Assembly: GCF_023822045.1 (NCBI RefSeq)
Contig: NZ_CP084712.1
Coordinates: 2,046,001 to 2,110,000 of the forward strand
DNA length: 64,000 nt
DNA from: Sphingopyxis sp. USTB-05
GTDB lineage: Bacteria; Pseudomonadota; Alphaproteobacteria; Sphingomonadales; Sphingomonadaceae
Direction of reading: 5' to 3'
The stretch's first letter is position 1. Each line of letters begins with the position of its first letter. The position numbers and the translations under genes were made by a program. The notes under the pieces are model-generated. The model had not been told where the DNA came from, made no database searches, and worked only from the letters and a program-made list of their open reading frames with translations. Below are positions 55,744 through 64,000 of this stretch, one piece after another.

Positions 55744-58626
55744 TCATGCGCGGCAGAATGTCATATCGCAAAATGACCGGAAATCGCAGTTTTTGCACAG
55801 CTTCTCCGGTCGCTCTCGCAACCCATAGTCACTGGCAACGATTCTGCCGATAACAGAATCGACCTGATCAATCGTGCCCTTGATATCCGCAGTTTCGCGA
55901 TTGAATGTGATGCGCGGGTTTCCGGCCTCCTCGCCTGTGTAATACAACACCATTCGATCTACCCGCACGCCGCGTTTTTCTTCGAACAAATGGGCGTAAA
56001 TCTGGAGCTGACGCCGGTATCGTGCCAGCTTTTCAGCATCCTCGATTAGGTCAGGCTTCTTCTCGGTCTTGAAGTCGATGATCTCCCACGCGCCGTCTTC
56101 GGCTTGGATCAGATCGACATTACCGGTCAGAACGTAATTGTCCTTCAGCAGGCTCAACTCGACCTCGGCCTCGCGGAGCCGGTGCCAGTTCTTCCGTTCC
56201 CGGTCGACATAGTTAGCAACATGGCGGCGCGCGATGCGCAGCACTGGCTCGCCAAGATAGACACGCTCTTTCTGCGAAATGTTGGCGTAGTTGGTGCGAA
56301 ACCAATAATCGATTTGGTCCGTGGTGACCTTCCTTTCGTCACCGCGTAGCACGGACTTGTGGATGTCCTCGATCGTCTGGTGAACAAGTGTGCCAAACAG
56401 GATGGCGTTGGTCCGAACCGGCGCGAACTCCAGATCCTTGAAGAACCGATATTGCTGCGGGCACGCCTCGAAAATCAGCACGTCAGAGGTGAAGGAATAA
56501 CTGTGCTTGAAGTTGCCCGCCTTGATTGTGGCCAATTTGGCGCTGGCCGGATCGAACGTAAGTTCGCGCCAACTTTTGAGCGGGGCATAGGCCGGCTTGA
56601 AGTACTGCGTGGGGACATTGCGCTGCCCCTTGGCCTTGGGCGTGTTTTCCTGACAGCTGAGCACCAGCATGTTCTGGGCGCGTGAGAAGGCGGTGTAGAA
56701 CAAGCGCCAGAAGTCGAACGTCTTGATCCGGTCGAGTGGTTCGAAAGGTTCGCCTTCGCCGAACTCCGCTTCCAGCAGCGCATCGAGCGGCGATTGTTGG
56801 TGACGCGGCACCGCATCGAGTGAGCCGGCAATGACAATCGGGAACTCAAGCCCCTTCGACTGGTGGATTGTCATCAGCGAGACACAGCCGGAGGGAGCAT
56901 ATTCAGCCTCATCCTCATACTCTTCGATCCCGCCATCCCAGAGGAACCGCAGGAAATAATTGAAGAGCATCAGCAGATCGCGCTCCAGCCTGTCGGGCTG
57001 AAGGATGATTACGTTATAGAGATATTCGAACTTGTTCAGCAGGCGTGAGAATTTGGCCAGGTTCCGCGCGGGGCGGCTATCAAGCACGCCGCCATGAGCG
57101 ATGTCCTCGCCGAGATAGCGGCTGAAGGTAGGGAACTGAACCAGATCGTAGAACAGGTTTGCAAACGAGTAGTTGGTATTCTCGGACAGCGAGAGGTGCT
57201 GCCGGGCCTTGTCCTTGATCCAAGCTGCAATCTGCGCATCATCGCCTGATTTAAGGTGCGCGATGAAATCACTCAGGCAACGGTCGAAATAGGCCCAGAC
57301 ATCCAGCTGCATTCCCTCGCGGGTAGCTCGGATCGAGCCATACTGCGGGAACAAGAACATGTAGGCGCCGATCATCAGACGAATTTCGTCGCGTTCGAAA
57401 TACATGTTGGATCGCGGCGCAAAGATCGGAATGCCCGCAGCTTCCAGATCATTAGCGAAGCGCACAACCTTGGGATTCCGAACCGAGCGGAACAAGAATG
57501 CAACCTGATTCCAATCCTTGACGATACCGTCGGCGCGCAGCTTGGTCAGGAAGGCAACAGTCTCACTCGCCCAGTTGTCTTCGCCATCTTCACCGGAAAC
57601 TTTGAACACGACAGGCCGCGCAGCACGATCGTCGCTGGCAGCCTCAATCACCTTGCCGAAGCGGTAGGAACGGTCCGGCCCCTGCCAATCCGCCAACTCC
57701 ATCCAGCGGTTGTAGAAGTCGACGATATCGGGGTGGGAGCGGTAGTTCTTAGTTAGGTAGATCTGCTTGCAGCTTCCAGCGGGAAACCGCGACGGGAATT
57801 CGAGAATGTTGCGGATCGATGCGCCGCGAAACCGGTAGAGCGCCTGATCGTCATCGCCGACAACACATATGTTGTGATGGCGAGAGGCAAGTTTGAGCAC
57901 GATCCGTTCCTGGATCGTGTTCGTGTCCTGATATTCGTCGATCATCAGATAATCGAATCGAGAACAGAGCTTTTCCTCAACTTCCGGCAACCCGAGCAGC
58001 CGCAACACCTCAACCTGAATGGTCGAAAAATCGACGTAGTTATATTGCTCCAGCAATGCCTGATAGCGCGTGTAAGCCGCACCCAAAATTTGCAGTTCGG
58101 ACGCCGTAGCGGTTGCCATCGCGTCCGTATCGACCGCTTCTTCAGAGATCTTGTTGAGATAACCACAGAGCCGGTCAGCGACCCGCCATGAGGAAAGCCC
58201 GGGCGTCGGCCGAATGAATCCCTCTAGCCCGTCAATCTCACGAAACTCTGGCAATCGCTGGAACACGAAATACTGCTGGTCAAACTGGTCGAGAATCGTG
58301 AAATTGCGTCGGATACGTGAGAAAGCACGGAACTCCTCGATGATATCAAGAAAAATAGAATGAAGCGTGCCGACCGTCAGGTCCATCGGATTGATGGCCG
58401 AACCGGCCTTCTGAAGGCGTTCAGTGATACGGGTTTGAAGCTCTTTGGCCGCTTTTTCGGTGAACGTTGAAATCAACACGCGCCCGGGTGCGACTTCGCG
58501 TGTCGCAAGCAGGTTCGCAGTGCGCTCAACAAGACTGAAGGTTTTTCCGGAGCCGGGACCCGCAACAATTAGAACTGGACCATCAAGCGTCTCGATCGCT
58601 TCGTATTGTTCGACATTTGCTGACAA
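55744..58626 (-). CDS. UvrD/AddA-like helicase with C-terminal Cas4-type nuclease
   Basis: 960 residues. Motif I is VAGPGSGKTFS, motif II DEYQDTN, motif III GDDDQALYRFRGA, and motif VI-like LFYTAFSRAQ, all SF1A. The C-terminal ~250 residues hold a RecB-type nuclease (EIIDFKTEKK) and a four-Cys cluster (LCKNCDFRSFCDMTFC), a likely iron-sulfur site as in AddB/Cas4. It is first in the row helicase-Mod-Res-McrB-McrC. A role in DNA degradation in defence is inferred. Confidence 0.8.
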   Translation of the reverse strand: MSANVEQYEAIETLDGPVLIVAGPGSGKTFSLVERTANLLATREVAPGRVLISTFTEKAAKELQTRITERLQKAGSAINPMDLTVGTLHSIFLDIIEEFRAFSRIRRNFTILDQFDQQYFVFQRLPEFREIDGLEGFIRPTPGLSSWRVADRLCGYLNKISEEAVDTDAMATATASELQILGAAYTRYQALLEQYNYVDFSTIQVEVLRLLGLPEVEEKLCSRFDYLMIDEYQDTNTIQERIVLKLASRHHNICVVGDDDQALYRFRGASIRNILEFPSRFPAGSCKQIYLTKNYRSHPDIVDFYNRWMELADWQGPDRSYRFGKVIEAASDDRAARPVVFKVSGEDGEDNWASETVAFLTKLRADGIVKDWNQVAFLFRSVRNPKVVRFANDLEAAGIPIFAPRSNMYFERDEIRLMIGAYMFLFPQYGSIRATREGMQLDVWAYFDRCLSDFIAHLKSGDDAQIAAWIKDKARQHLSLSENTNYSFANLFYDLVQFPTFSRYLGEDIAHGGVLDSRPARNLAKFSRLLNKFEYLYNVIILQPDRLERDLLMLFNYFLRFLWDGGIEEYEDEAEYAPSGCVSLMTIHQSKGLEFPIVIAGSLDAVPRHQQSPLDALLEAEFGEGEPFEPLDRIKTFDFWRLFYTAFSRAQNMLVLSCQENTPKAKGQRNVPTQYFKPAYAPLKSWRELTFDPASAKLATIKAGNFKHSYSFTSDVLIFEACPQQYRFFKDLEFAPVRTNAILFGTLVHQTIEDIHKSVLRGDERKVTTDQIDYWFRTNYANISQKERVYLGEPVLRIARRHVANYVDRERKNWHRLREAEVELSLLKDNYVLTGNVDLIQAEDGAWEIIDFKTEKKPDLIEDAEKLARYRRQLQIYAHLFEEKRGVRVDRMVLYYTGEEAGNPRITFNRETADIKGTIDQVDSVIGRIVASDYGLRERPEKLCKNCDFRSFCDMTFCRA

Positions 58627-58945
58627 TTGGGGCCACCCAAAAACTGGGCTACTGCCCGACGGAAGGCAAGTTAGCGGGGCATGCGGTGAAACGCAAAGCG
58701 CTTCAATCTATGTGCTGCGAGGGTGGGAGTTAGGAAGAGATCTTGCCCCTTCCCAAGATGAGTCGAAAACTTGACCCCCATCATTGCGAAGACTGGAATC
58801 TCAGTGGAGGACGGGTGAGAATGACAACCGCAGCATCTGTTAGGCGGAAAACTGTCATTTCATAAGCTAACATAATCGGGATTTTCGTCATTATCTGGAT
58901 GTCACCCCCCCGTGCGCAATTTTACGAGGTGACTACGTTTGAGGG
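58627..58945. other. Intergenic stretch without recognised gene
   Basis: About 320 bases between the divergent helicase and AlpA-like genes. It contains the inverted repeat GTCACC…GGTGAC (58898-58933), near the AlpA-like start, and is otherwise without visible structure. It probably holds both promoters. Confidence 0.4.
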
Positions 58946-59359
58946 ATGACCTCGCACTCCAAGATATCGCGGCTTCAATCCCGTCCTTCAGCAGCCGTTC
59001 CCGAAGCGACGGTGCTCGCGGAGGAGCTTGCGAAGCTAATATCAGCAAGTCCCGCCGCGCTGCAGTGGATAGTTGATGCGCTGCAGAGAAGCCAAACGAA
59101 AGAGAACGAACCAAAAAATAAGTGTCGAGGATGCGGCTGTGAACCGAAGACTATGAAAGACACCTCAGCAGCCCCAGAGGTATATGACCCTCTGGTTTCG
59201 CTCGACGCGGTTATGCCAATCGCTGGCATTGGCAAAACCAAAATTTATGAGCTCATGGGGCAAGGCAAGTTTCCGAAGGCCTATAAGCCAGGCGGCACAT
59301 CTTCCCGGTGGAGCCTGGCTGAAGTCAAACGTTGGCGTGATGAGCAGCGGCCCGGCTGA
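58946..59359 (+). CDS. AlpA-like regulator / excisionase
   Basis: 137 residues. The C-terminal ~65 (DPLVSLDAVMPIAGIGKTKIYELMGQGKFPKAYKPGG in outline, then WSLAEVKRWRDEQ) are an AlpA/MerR-like winged helix, as in excisionases of P4-like elements. The N-terminal half is an unknown helical extension with three Cys (CRGCGC). It converges on the integrase with 26 bases between stops, a common integrase/regulator pair. Confidence 0.75.
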   Translation: MTSHSKISRLQSRPSAAVPEATVLAEELAKLISASPAALQWIVDALQRSQTKENEPKNKCRGCGCEPKTMKDTSAAPEVYDPLVSLDAVMPIAGIGKTKIYELMGQGKFPKAYKPGGTSSRWSLAEVKRWRDEQRPG

Positions 59360-59385
59360 CGTTGGCGAATTTGCAGGAAATCTGT

Positions 59386-60867
59386 TTACCTCGGTCTCCC
59401 AGGACCATTTGCAGCCCATCGAATTGGGCCTTCGAGCAATGTCTCTGCGGGCCAAAACCCCTCAAATAGAATGTCGGCCCATTCCTGCGCGAGCTGACGT
59501 CGACGCGGCATATAGTCCGCGCGATTATACGCATCTTCCGAAGCTGACACGAGCGTCCCGCGTGAGTTTGAGGAATCCGAGGCCTGTGGCTCGTGCGCCA
59601 ACATCAAATCAATCACGGCTCGGTCGCCATCTTGGCCTAGCTCTTTGGCTCTTTGGTTCATGAAGGTAGAGAAAGCGGCGCGAAAACCGTGCGGCACGTG
59701 CCGCTGATAATAACCGGCTCGAATTAGGTGAGCCCTTAACGTGTTTTCCGAGATCGGCCGGTTAACCTGCCGTTCGCCTGGAAAGCATAGCTGGAACTTG
59801 CCCGTGAGCCGCTTGAGCTGAGCCATCACGTCGACCGCTTGCCACGACAGAGGAACATGGTGATTGAAATCAGGGCTGCCCTTTTTCGCCTTTATGCCTT
59901 TCCTTCGGGATGCTGGGATAACCCACGTCGGCGAATTCCCATCAAGATCGACAAACTCACCCCAACAGGCCCCTGTCAGGTCTCCAGGCCGAACCGCTGT
60001 TAATGCCAGAAGGCGAAGCGCTAGCTTAGTCTGTCCACGGCAGCGCTGAGCCTCACAATCCAATAACATCTGGCGCACGGCCCTAATCCGGCCGTCCTGA
60101 TCACTTTCTTCGTCAACGATTGAGGGCTGATGCTTGGACTCAGGAACGGGCTTCAGAGCCTTCGATAATGTCGCAGCAGGGTCACTGTTGCAGAGCCCGG
60201 CTGCTATCCCATAAACAAACACTCCAGAAATTCTCTGGCGCAAGCGATGGGCTGTCTCGATCGAGCCGCGATTTTCCACTACGCGTAACAGCGCCAATAT
60301 GGCGGGCGCCTTCAATTCCGCGATCGGCTCATCACCGATGAAGGGAAGGACGTCGCGCTCAAGGCTGACGAGCACATCTCCCGAATGGACAGCCGACCAG
60401 CGCGCCAGATGGTCGGTAGTCCAGCGATCAGCCTGCTTGTGCGACCATTTGCCTTCATTCAGCGCCGCCGATTCGCGAAGTTTTTCAAGCGACCAGCCAC
60501 TATGTAGTTCAAACCATCCTTCCATTGCCGCTCGGAAGCTATTCTGCTTTTGGACCGATTCGGCTCGTTCGACGGCTCGGCGTTCTTCAGCTGGATCGCG
60601 ATCTTGGCTCAGCAAACGCTTCGCCTCGTCGCGTTTCGCTCGCGCGTCTAATAGGCTGACAGCCGGATAAGATCCAAAGCTCAACGTCTTTTGAACTGGC
60701 TTACCGGCAGAATTCCGCCCGAAAGTATAATTCATCCGCCAGTGCTTCCCGCCAGACGGAGTCACTTGAAGGTAGAGTTGCCCGCTGTCGCCGAGGCGGT
60801 AGGCGGCTTCGCGCGGCTTAGCGGCTTTGATCTTCGCGTCGTTAAGCACCCTCGCCTCCGATACCAT
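59386..60867 (-). CDS. int: Tyrosine integrase (DUF4102 arm-binding type)
   Basis: About 493 residues from ATG 60867. The N-terminal DUF4102 domain is GDSGQLYLQVTPSGGKHWRM…. The catalytic part has Arg in TAVRPGDL, His-x-x-Arg in PHGFRAAF, His in LAHEP, and Tyr in YNRADYMPRRR or AYNR. It drives integration at the tRNA-Ser 3' end, 148 bases upstream of its start. Three ATGs (60900, 60888, 60867) coincide with the CCATGG repeats, so the exact start is unclear. Confidence 0.85.
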   Translation of the reverse strand: MVSEARVLNDAKIKAAKPREAAYRLGDSGQLYLQVTPSGGKHWRMNYTFGRNSAGKPVQKTLSFGSYPAVSLLDARAKRDEAKRLLSQDRDPAEERRAVERAESVQKQNSFRAAMEGWFELHSGWSLEKLRESAALNEGKWSHKQADRWTTDHLARWSAVHSGDVLVSLERDVLPFIGDEPIAELKAPAILALLRVVENRGSIETAHRLRQRISGVFVYGIAAGLCNSDPAATLSKALKPVPESKHQPSIVDEESDQDGRIRAVRQMLLDCEAQRCRGQTKLALRLLALTAVRPGDLTGACWGEFVDLDGNSPTWVIPASRRKGIKAKKGSPDFNHHVPLSWQAVDVMAQLKRLTGKFQLCFPGERQVNRPISENTLRAHLIRAGYYQRHVPHGFRAAFSTFMNQRAKELGQDGDRAVIDLMLAHEPQASDSSNSRGTLVSASEDAYNRADYMPRRRQLAQEWADILFEGFWPAETLLEGPIRWAANGPGRPR

Positions 60868-60903
60868 GGACGACCGGACCGATACCATGGACAGTACCAT
60901 GGA
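60856..60903. repeat. Right inner repeats with ATACCATGGA
   Basis: ATACCATGGA at 60861-60870 and 60882-60891 and a partial copy TACCATGGA at 60895-60903. CTCCGATACCATGGA (60856-60870) equals 21162-21176. They overlap the integrase start region, where CCATGG supplies ATG codons. Confidence 0.6.
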
Positions 60904-61014
60904 TTTGCGCGGACGCCTGCGGACGGGTGCGAACGCACCCGCCTTCAGAAAGAAGAGATAAGCCAAGAAAATCAACGTTCTGTGAACGTCTGCGAACTCG
61001 TAAGTTTGCAGAAA

Positions 61015-61028
61015 TGGCGGAGACGGAG
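61015..61028. repeat. Right attachment repeat inside tRNA-Ser
   Basis: TGGCGGAGACGGAG, part of the intact tRNA-Ser 3' end. The same sequence is at 21091-21104. The tRNA stays complete after integration, as expected for an element using the 3' end. Confidence 0.8.
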
Positions 61029-61107
61029 GGATTCGAACCCTCGGTACCGGATTTACCAGTACGACGGTTTAGCAAACCGTTGGTTTCAGCCACTCACCCA
61101 CGTCTCC
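61015..61107 (-). tRNA. tRNA-Ser(GCT)
   Basis: 93 bases on the minus strand. Acceptor GGAGACG / CGTCTCC, anticodon stem ACGGT / ACCGT with loop TTGCTAA giving GCT, a long variable arm typical of serine tRNA, T-loop TTCGAATC and encoded GCCA. Confidence 0.95.
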
Positions 61108-61352
61108 GCATGGTCTACCGTGCTAACGGCAGGTTTGGCCTAGGCGGGTCGCTATAGCCATGCACCTCGCGCCCCGCAACGGCAAAGATTGCGCATTTTT
61201 AGGTGCCTTATCGACATTTCGTCGTCCGAATGATTCGGTCTGGCGTAAAATCGACTCAGGTCATCGCCGGTTCATTTGCCCGGGCGTCAAAGCGAGTCAT
61301 GATTAACGCAGATTTCGGCGCCTGGGTGCCGTTCGATTTTTGGGGGTCCAAT

Positions 61353-62120
61353 ATGCGGAAGACGTTCACCAGCCTTGCCCTGGCAGCAATGGCATCGTTC
61401 GGCCTCGCGCTGTCGCCGCTTACAGCGTCGGCGCAGATGCGCGAAGTCGACCCCAACAGCACCGTGATCGATTCCGATCTCAACAACCCGTCGCCGCCGC
61501 CGGTATCTAGTGATTCGACTGTCGGCACCTCGTACGACAGCGACCTCGCGACGGGCGACCAGCAGACGAGCGAAACCCCGCCCGTCGACGGCACCGAGGC
61601 CGACGTCTCGGCGACGACGGTCGCAGCGACACCGGGCTCGACCTACAAGAAGGACGACCTGATCGGTGCAGCCGAAGGCGTGTTCGGCAAGGGCGCGCAA
61701 GGCCTTGCGGGCATGATCGAGGACATCCTGAAGAAACAGGGCGAACCCAATGCCTATATCGTCGGACGCGAAGCCGGCGGCGCGCTCGTGCTTGGCGTGC
61801 GCTATGGCTCGGGGACGCTGCATCACAAGATCGAGGGCGAACTGCCCGCATATTGGACGGGACCGTCGATCGGCTTCGACGCTGGCGCGAACGCCGGCAA
61901 CACCTTTGTCCTCGTCTATAATCTGTTCGACAGCGAGGATCTCTACAAGCGTTACCCCGCAGGCGAAGGCGCCGCCTATCTGGTCGGCGGTTTCAACGCG
62001 AGCTATCTGCGCCGCGGCGACGTGGTGCTGATCCCGATCCGTGTCGGCGTCGGCGCGCGGTTGGGCGTCAACGCCGGCTATATGAAGTTCCGCAAAAAGC
62101 AGAACTGGGTTCCCTTCTGA
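61353..62120 (+). CDS. EipA/DUF1134 envelope protein
   Basis: 255 residues from ATG 61353, with GGGGG upstream. Signal peptide ending near TASAQ, an acidic Ser/Thr-rich linker (~30-95) and a C-terminal DUF1134 domain (AYIVGREAGGALVLGVRYGSG, then VFVL-like YNLFDSEDLYKRYP). In Brucella and Caulobacter the homologue EipA supports cell-envelope integrity. A terminator follows. Confidence 0.85.
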   Translation: MRKTFTSLALAAMASFGLALSPLTASAQMREVDPNSTVIDSDLNNPSPPPVSSDSTVGTSYDSDLATGDQQTSETPPVDGTEADVSATTVAATPGSTYKKDDLIGAAEGVFGKGAQGLAGMIEDILKKQGEPNAYIVGREAGGALVLGVRYGSGTLHHKIEGELPAYWTGPSIGFDAGANAGNTFVLVYNLFDSEDLYKRYPAGEGAAYLVGGFNASYLRRGDVVLIPIRVGVGARLGVNAGYMKFRKKQNWVPF

Positions 62121-62148
62121 AAACTGACCCGTTTGCCACGGGGGCGAT

Positions 62149-62174
62149 AGCCCGCGCTTCGGCGCGGGCTTTTT
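62149..62174 (+). terminator. Rho-independent terminator after EipA gene
   Basis: Stem AGCCCGCGC / GCGCGGGCT with TTCG loop and T-run, 28 bases after the stop at 62120. Confidence 0.9.
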
Positions 62175-62224
62175 CTTTGCGCGGATGATAATATGCCGCG
62201 GTAGCTGACCGGGAGATCGACGAC

Positions 62225-62599
62225 ATGACTTCGCAGCCTGCGGGCGGCCCGCATTATTCGCCGTTCACGATCGGCGGCGGCCTCATCTTCGTGTCGGGCC
62301 AATTGCCGCTGCTGCCCGGCCGCGATACCTCATTGGCGAGCGCGCCTTTCAGGGAACAGGTCGAGCAGACGCTCCGGAACCTTGAAGCTGTCCTGCAGAG
62401 CGCGGGCGCCGACCTTTCGCGGGTGATCAAGACGACCGTCTATCTCAGCGACATATCCGACTGGGACGACCTGGACATCATCTATGGTGCGTTCTTCGGG
62501 ACGACGCGCCCGTCGAGGAGCGTCGTGCCCACCGGGCCGCTGCACTTCGGATTTCGGATCGAGATCGAGGCGGTCGCGCTGGCCGGAGAGGCCGCCTAG
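62225..62599 (+). CDS. RidA family protein
   Basis: 124 residues of the YjgF/YER057c/RidA family. The N-terminal FTIGGGLIFVSGQLPLLPG and the C-terminal active-site region TRPSRSVVPTGPL (Arg for the imine substrate) are recognised. It removes reactive enamines and imines from amino-acid metabolism. The stop overlaps the convergent apt gene by 4 bases. Confidence 0.85.
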   Translation: MTSQPAGGPHYSPFTIGGGLIFVSGQLPLLPGRDTSLASAPFREQVEQTLRNLEAVLQSAGADLSRVIKTTVYLSDISDWDDLDIIYGAFFGTTRPSRSVVPTGPLHFGFRIEIEAVALAGEAA

Positions 62600-63150
62600 T
62601 CGCCGTCGAAGGCAATCAGGGTTTCGCAGGTAAGGCCCGCAGCCTCCAGCCGTTTCGATCCGCCCAGATCCGGCAGATCGATCACGAACAGCGCCGCCGC
62701 GACCTCCGCCCCAACGCTCTGCATCAATGCCGCGGTTGCGAGAATCGTGCCGCCCGTTGCGAGCAAATCGTCGACGAGAACGACGCGGTGGCCTGGCAGG
62801 ACCGCACCTTCGTGCAGTTCCAGCCGGTCGACGCCATATTCGAGTTCATAATCGACGCCGATGGTGACGCCGGGCAGCTTGCCCGCCTTGCGCACCGGGA
62901 CGACGCCCAGCCCCATCGCGGTCGCCATTGCGGCGCCGAACAGGAAGCCGCGCGCCTCGACCGCGACGATGAAGTCGGGCCGATGCGCGGCGGCGAGCGC
63001 GCTCAAGCGGCGCACACTTTCGGCAAAACCGGCGGCGTCGCCGATTAGCGTCGTGATATCGCGGAACTGGATGCCCGGCTTTGGAAAGTCCGGGATGGTC
63101 CGGACGAGCGACGCGAGGTCGAGGTCCGGCTGAGGCGGGAGGGCGATCAT
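62596..63150 (-). CDS. apt: Adenine phosphoribosyltransferase
   Basis: 184 residues. The PRPP-binding motif is VVLVDDLLATGGT and the N-terminal part has FPKPGIQFRDITTLI. It converts adenine and PRPP to AMP in purine salvage. Complete compared with the usual ~170-180 residues. It lies 22 bases downstream of the cytochrome c1 start side, in the same orientation. Confidence 0.9.
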   Translation of the reverse strand: MIALPPQPDLDLASLVRTIPDFPKPGIQFRDITTLIGDAAGFAESVRRLSALAAAHRPDFIVAVEARGFLFGAAMATAMGLGVVPVRKAGKLPGVTIGVDYELEYGVDRLELHEGAVLPGHRVVLVDDLLATGGTILATAALMQSVGAEVAAALFVIDLPDLGGSKRLEAAGLTCETLIAFDGD

Positions 63151-63172
63151 GCAGGCCGCCCTCCCCGGCTCA

Positions 63173-63985
63173 TCAATGCTTCTTGTCGGCCCAGATGTTC
63201 CGGTACGACAGGTAAGTCAGCACGGTGAAGATCAGCAGGAAGAAGAAGACTGCATAACCCACCTGGATGCGCTTGATCAGCTTCGGCTCGGCTGTCCAGA
63301 CGAGGAACGCGGTCACGTCCTTCGACATCTGGTCGACGGTCGCCTTCGTGCCGTCCGCATAGGTCACCTGATTGGGTGCAAGCGGCGGTGCCATCGCGAG
63401 GTTGAGGTTCGCGAAATAGGGGTTGTAGTGCAGCCCCGTGCCCGGCTTCAGTTCGGCCGGCAGGTTCTTCGGCGGATTCTGGAAGCCCGTCAGCAGCGAA
63501 TAGACATAGTCCTTGCCGCCTTCGCGCGCCTTGGTGATCAGCGAAAGGTCAGGCGGCAGCGCGTTGTTGTTCGCGGCGCGGGCAGCCGTTTCGTTCGCAT
63601 AGGGCGACGGGAAATAATCCGACGGCAGGCCGTCGCGCGTTGCCGGTTCACCCGTATCGGGGTTGATCGACGGCACCTGGAAGCCCTTGGCAAAGGTCTT
63701 GATCTGGCCTTCGGTGTAGCCGAGGTCCGCAATGTCGCGGAAGGCGACGAGGTGCAGGCTGTGGCAGGCCGAGCAGACTTCCTTATACACCTGCATCCCG
63801 CGCTGGAGCTGGGCCTTGTCCCAATGCGGCAGGACAATGCCATCGCTGGCCAGCTTCAGATGCCGGGGGTGTTTGTGAAACTCATGCGCGACATTGGCTT
63901 CATTGCTGAGCGGCGTCGTGAAGATCGCGAGCACCAGCGCGGTAATGAAACCGAGACCGACGAGAAAACCGAGCGGACGAACCAT
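63173..63985 (-). CDS. petC: Cytochrome c1 (bc1 complex)
   Basis: 270 residues. An N-terminal hydrophobic segment (~5-25) is followed by a haem-binding CSACH, an axial Met region in LAMAPPL, the c1 pattern YFPSPYANETAARAANNNALPPDLS and a C-terminal membrane anchor (VGYAVFFFLLIFTVLTYLSYR). It carries electrons in the quinol:cytochrome c oxidoreductase. The other subunits would lie to the right, beyond the window. Confidence 0.9.
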   Translation of the reverse strand: MVRPLGFLVGLGFITALVLAIFTTPLSNEANVAHEFHKHPRHLKLASDGIVLPHWDKAQLQRGMQVYKEVCSACHSLHLVAFRDIADLGYTEGQIKTFAKGFQVPSINPDTGEPATRDGLPSDYFPSPYANETAARAANNNALPPDLSLITKAREGGKDYVYSLLTGFQNPPKNLPAELKPGTGLHYNPYFANLNLAMAPPLAPNQVTYADGTKATVDQMSKDVTAFLVWTAEPKLIKRIQVGYAVFFFLLIFTVLTYLSYRNIWADKKH

Positions 63986-64000
63986 GGCTGTATCAGCTCC

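Larger units (their letters stand above)
21091..61028. mobile_element. Integrative mobilizable element in tRNA-Ser(GCT)
   Basis: A 14-bp direct repeat bounds ~39.9 kb. Inside the right end are a tyrosine integrase and an AlpA-like regulator. The element carries a relaxase, MobC, a ParA-like protein, toxin-antitoxin genes, McrBC, a type III restriction system and a chaperone-nuclease array. No VirB/Tra secretion genes and no coupling protein were recognised, so it would need a helper for transfer. The left part and the 46-47.7 kb stretch look more AT-rich than the flanks. Confidence 0.85.

Noticed and set aside
21091..61028. Prophage
   Set aside because: There are an integrase and an AlpA-like gene, but no capsid, tail, terminase or lysis genes. 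Relaxase and MobC point to a mobilizable element.
60691..61157. Frames with DSNPRYRIYQ and EGFEPSVPDLP in the tRNA-Ser region
   Set aside because: They are translations through tRNA-Ser(GCT), not protein genes.

Overview
The window looks like a chromosomal segment of a Sphingomonadales alphaproteobacterium, probably Sphingopyxis-like; the genus is inferred, not proven. Support comes from the GC-rich codon use, CpdR, the EipA/DUF1134 protein, the branched-chain keto acid dehydrogenase layout, a MucR regulator, the DUF6961 protein and a TonB-dependent siderophore receptor. Two chromosomal blocks flank a large inserted element.

Left chromosomal block (1-21.1 kb). It starts with the 3' part of an outer-membrane barrel gene and a REP-like palindrome. 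Next come the E1alpha-E1beta-E2 genes of a branched-chain 2-oxoacid dehydrogenase, thyA, a short RadC-like gene, tRNA-Pro, an N-formylglutamate amidohydrolase, cpdR, tRNA-Val, a dienoyl-CoA-reductase-like SDR and an alpha/beta hydrolase. An iron block follows (12.0-19.1 kb). On the + strand it has tonB, a siderophore receptor and a PiuC-type dioxygenase. On the - strand it has PepSY, DUF2271, DUF4198 and ApbE, which I read as a periplasmic flavinylated redox module. Near-identical Fur-like palindromes precede the receptor and the PepSY gene. A Tat-exported DUF885 peptidase closes the block.

Genomic island (about 21.09-61.03 kb). A 14-bp direct repeat, the 3' end of tRNA-Ser(GCT), bounds about 39.9 kb. 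A tyrosine integrase sits beside the intact tRNA, and a second, 15-bp repeat lies just inside both ends. The island has a relaxase, MobC, a ParA-like ATPase and an oriT-like region, but no type IV secretion genes, so it reads as an integrative mobilizable element. Its left arm is a long minus-strand array: a degenerate J-domain membrane protein, a GrpE-like protein, an unusual Hsp70, a PD-(D/E)XK nuclease with a partner, and an operon with a small HUH-like protein and an orphan MbcA/ParS-domain protein. The middle holds secreted and hypothetical genes, a ParS-RES toxin-antitoxin pair, decayed duplications, and a two-gene module whose first gene seems to use a CTG start. The right arm is a restriction block: McrB with an inserted EVE-like domain, McrC, type III Res and Mod, and a UvrD-like helicase-nuclease.

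Right chromosomal block (61.0-64 kb): tRNA-Ser, an EipA/DUF1134 envelope protein, RidA, adenine phosphoribosyltransferase and cytochrome c1.
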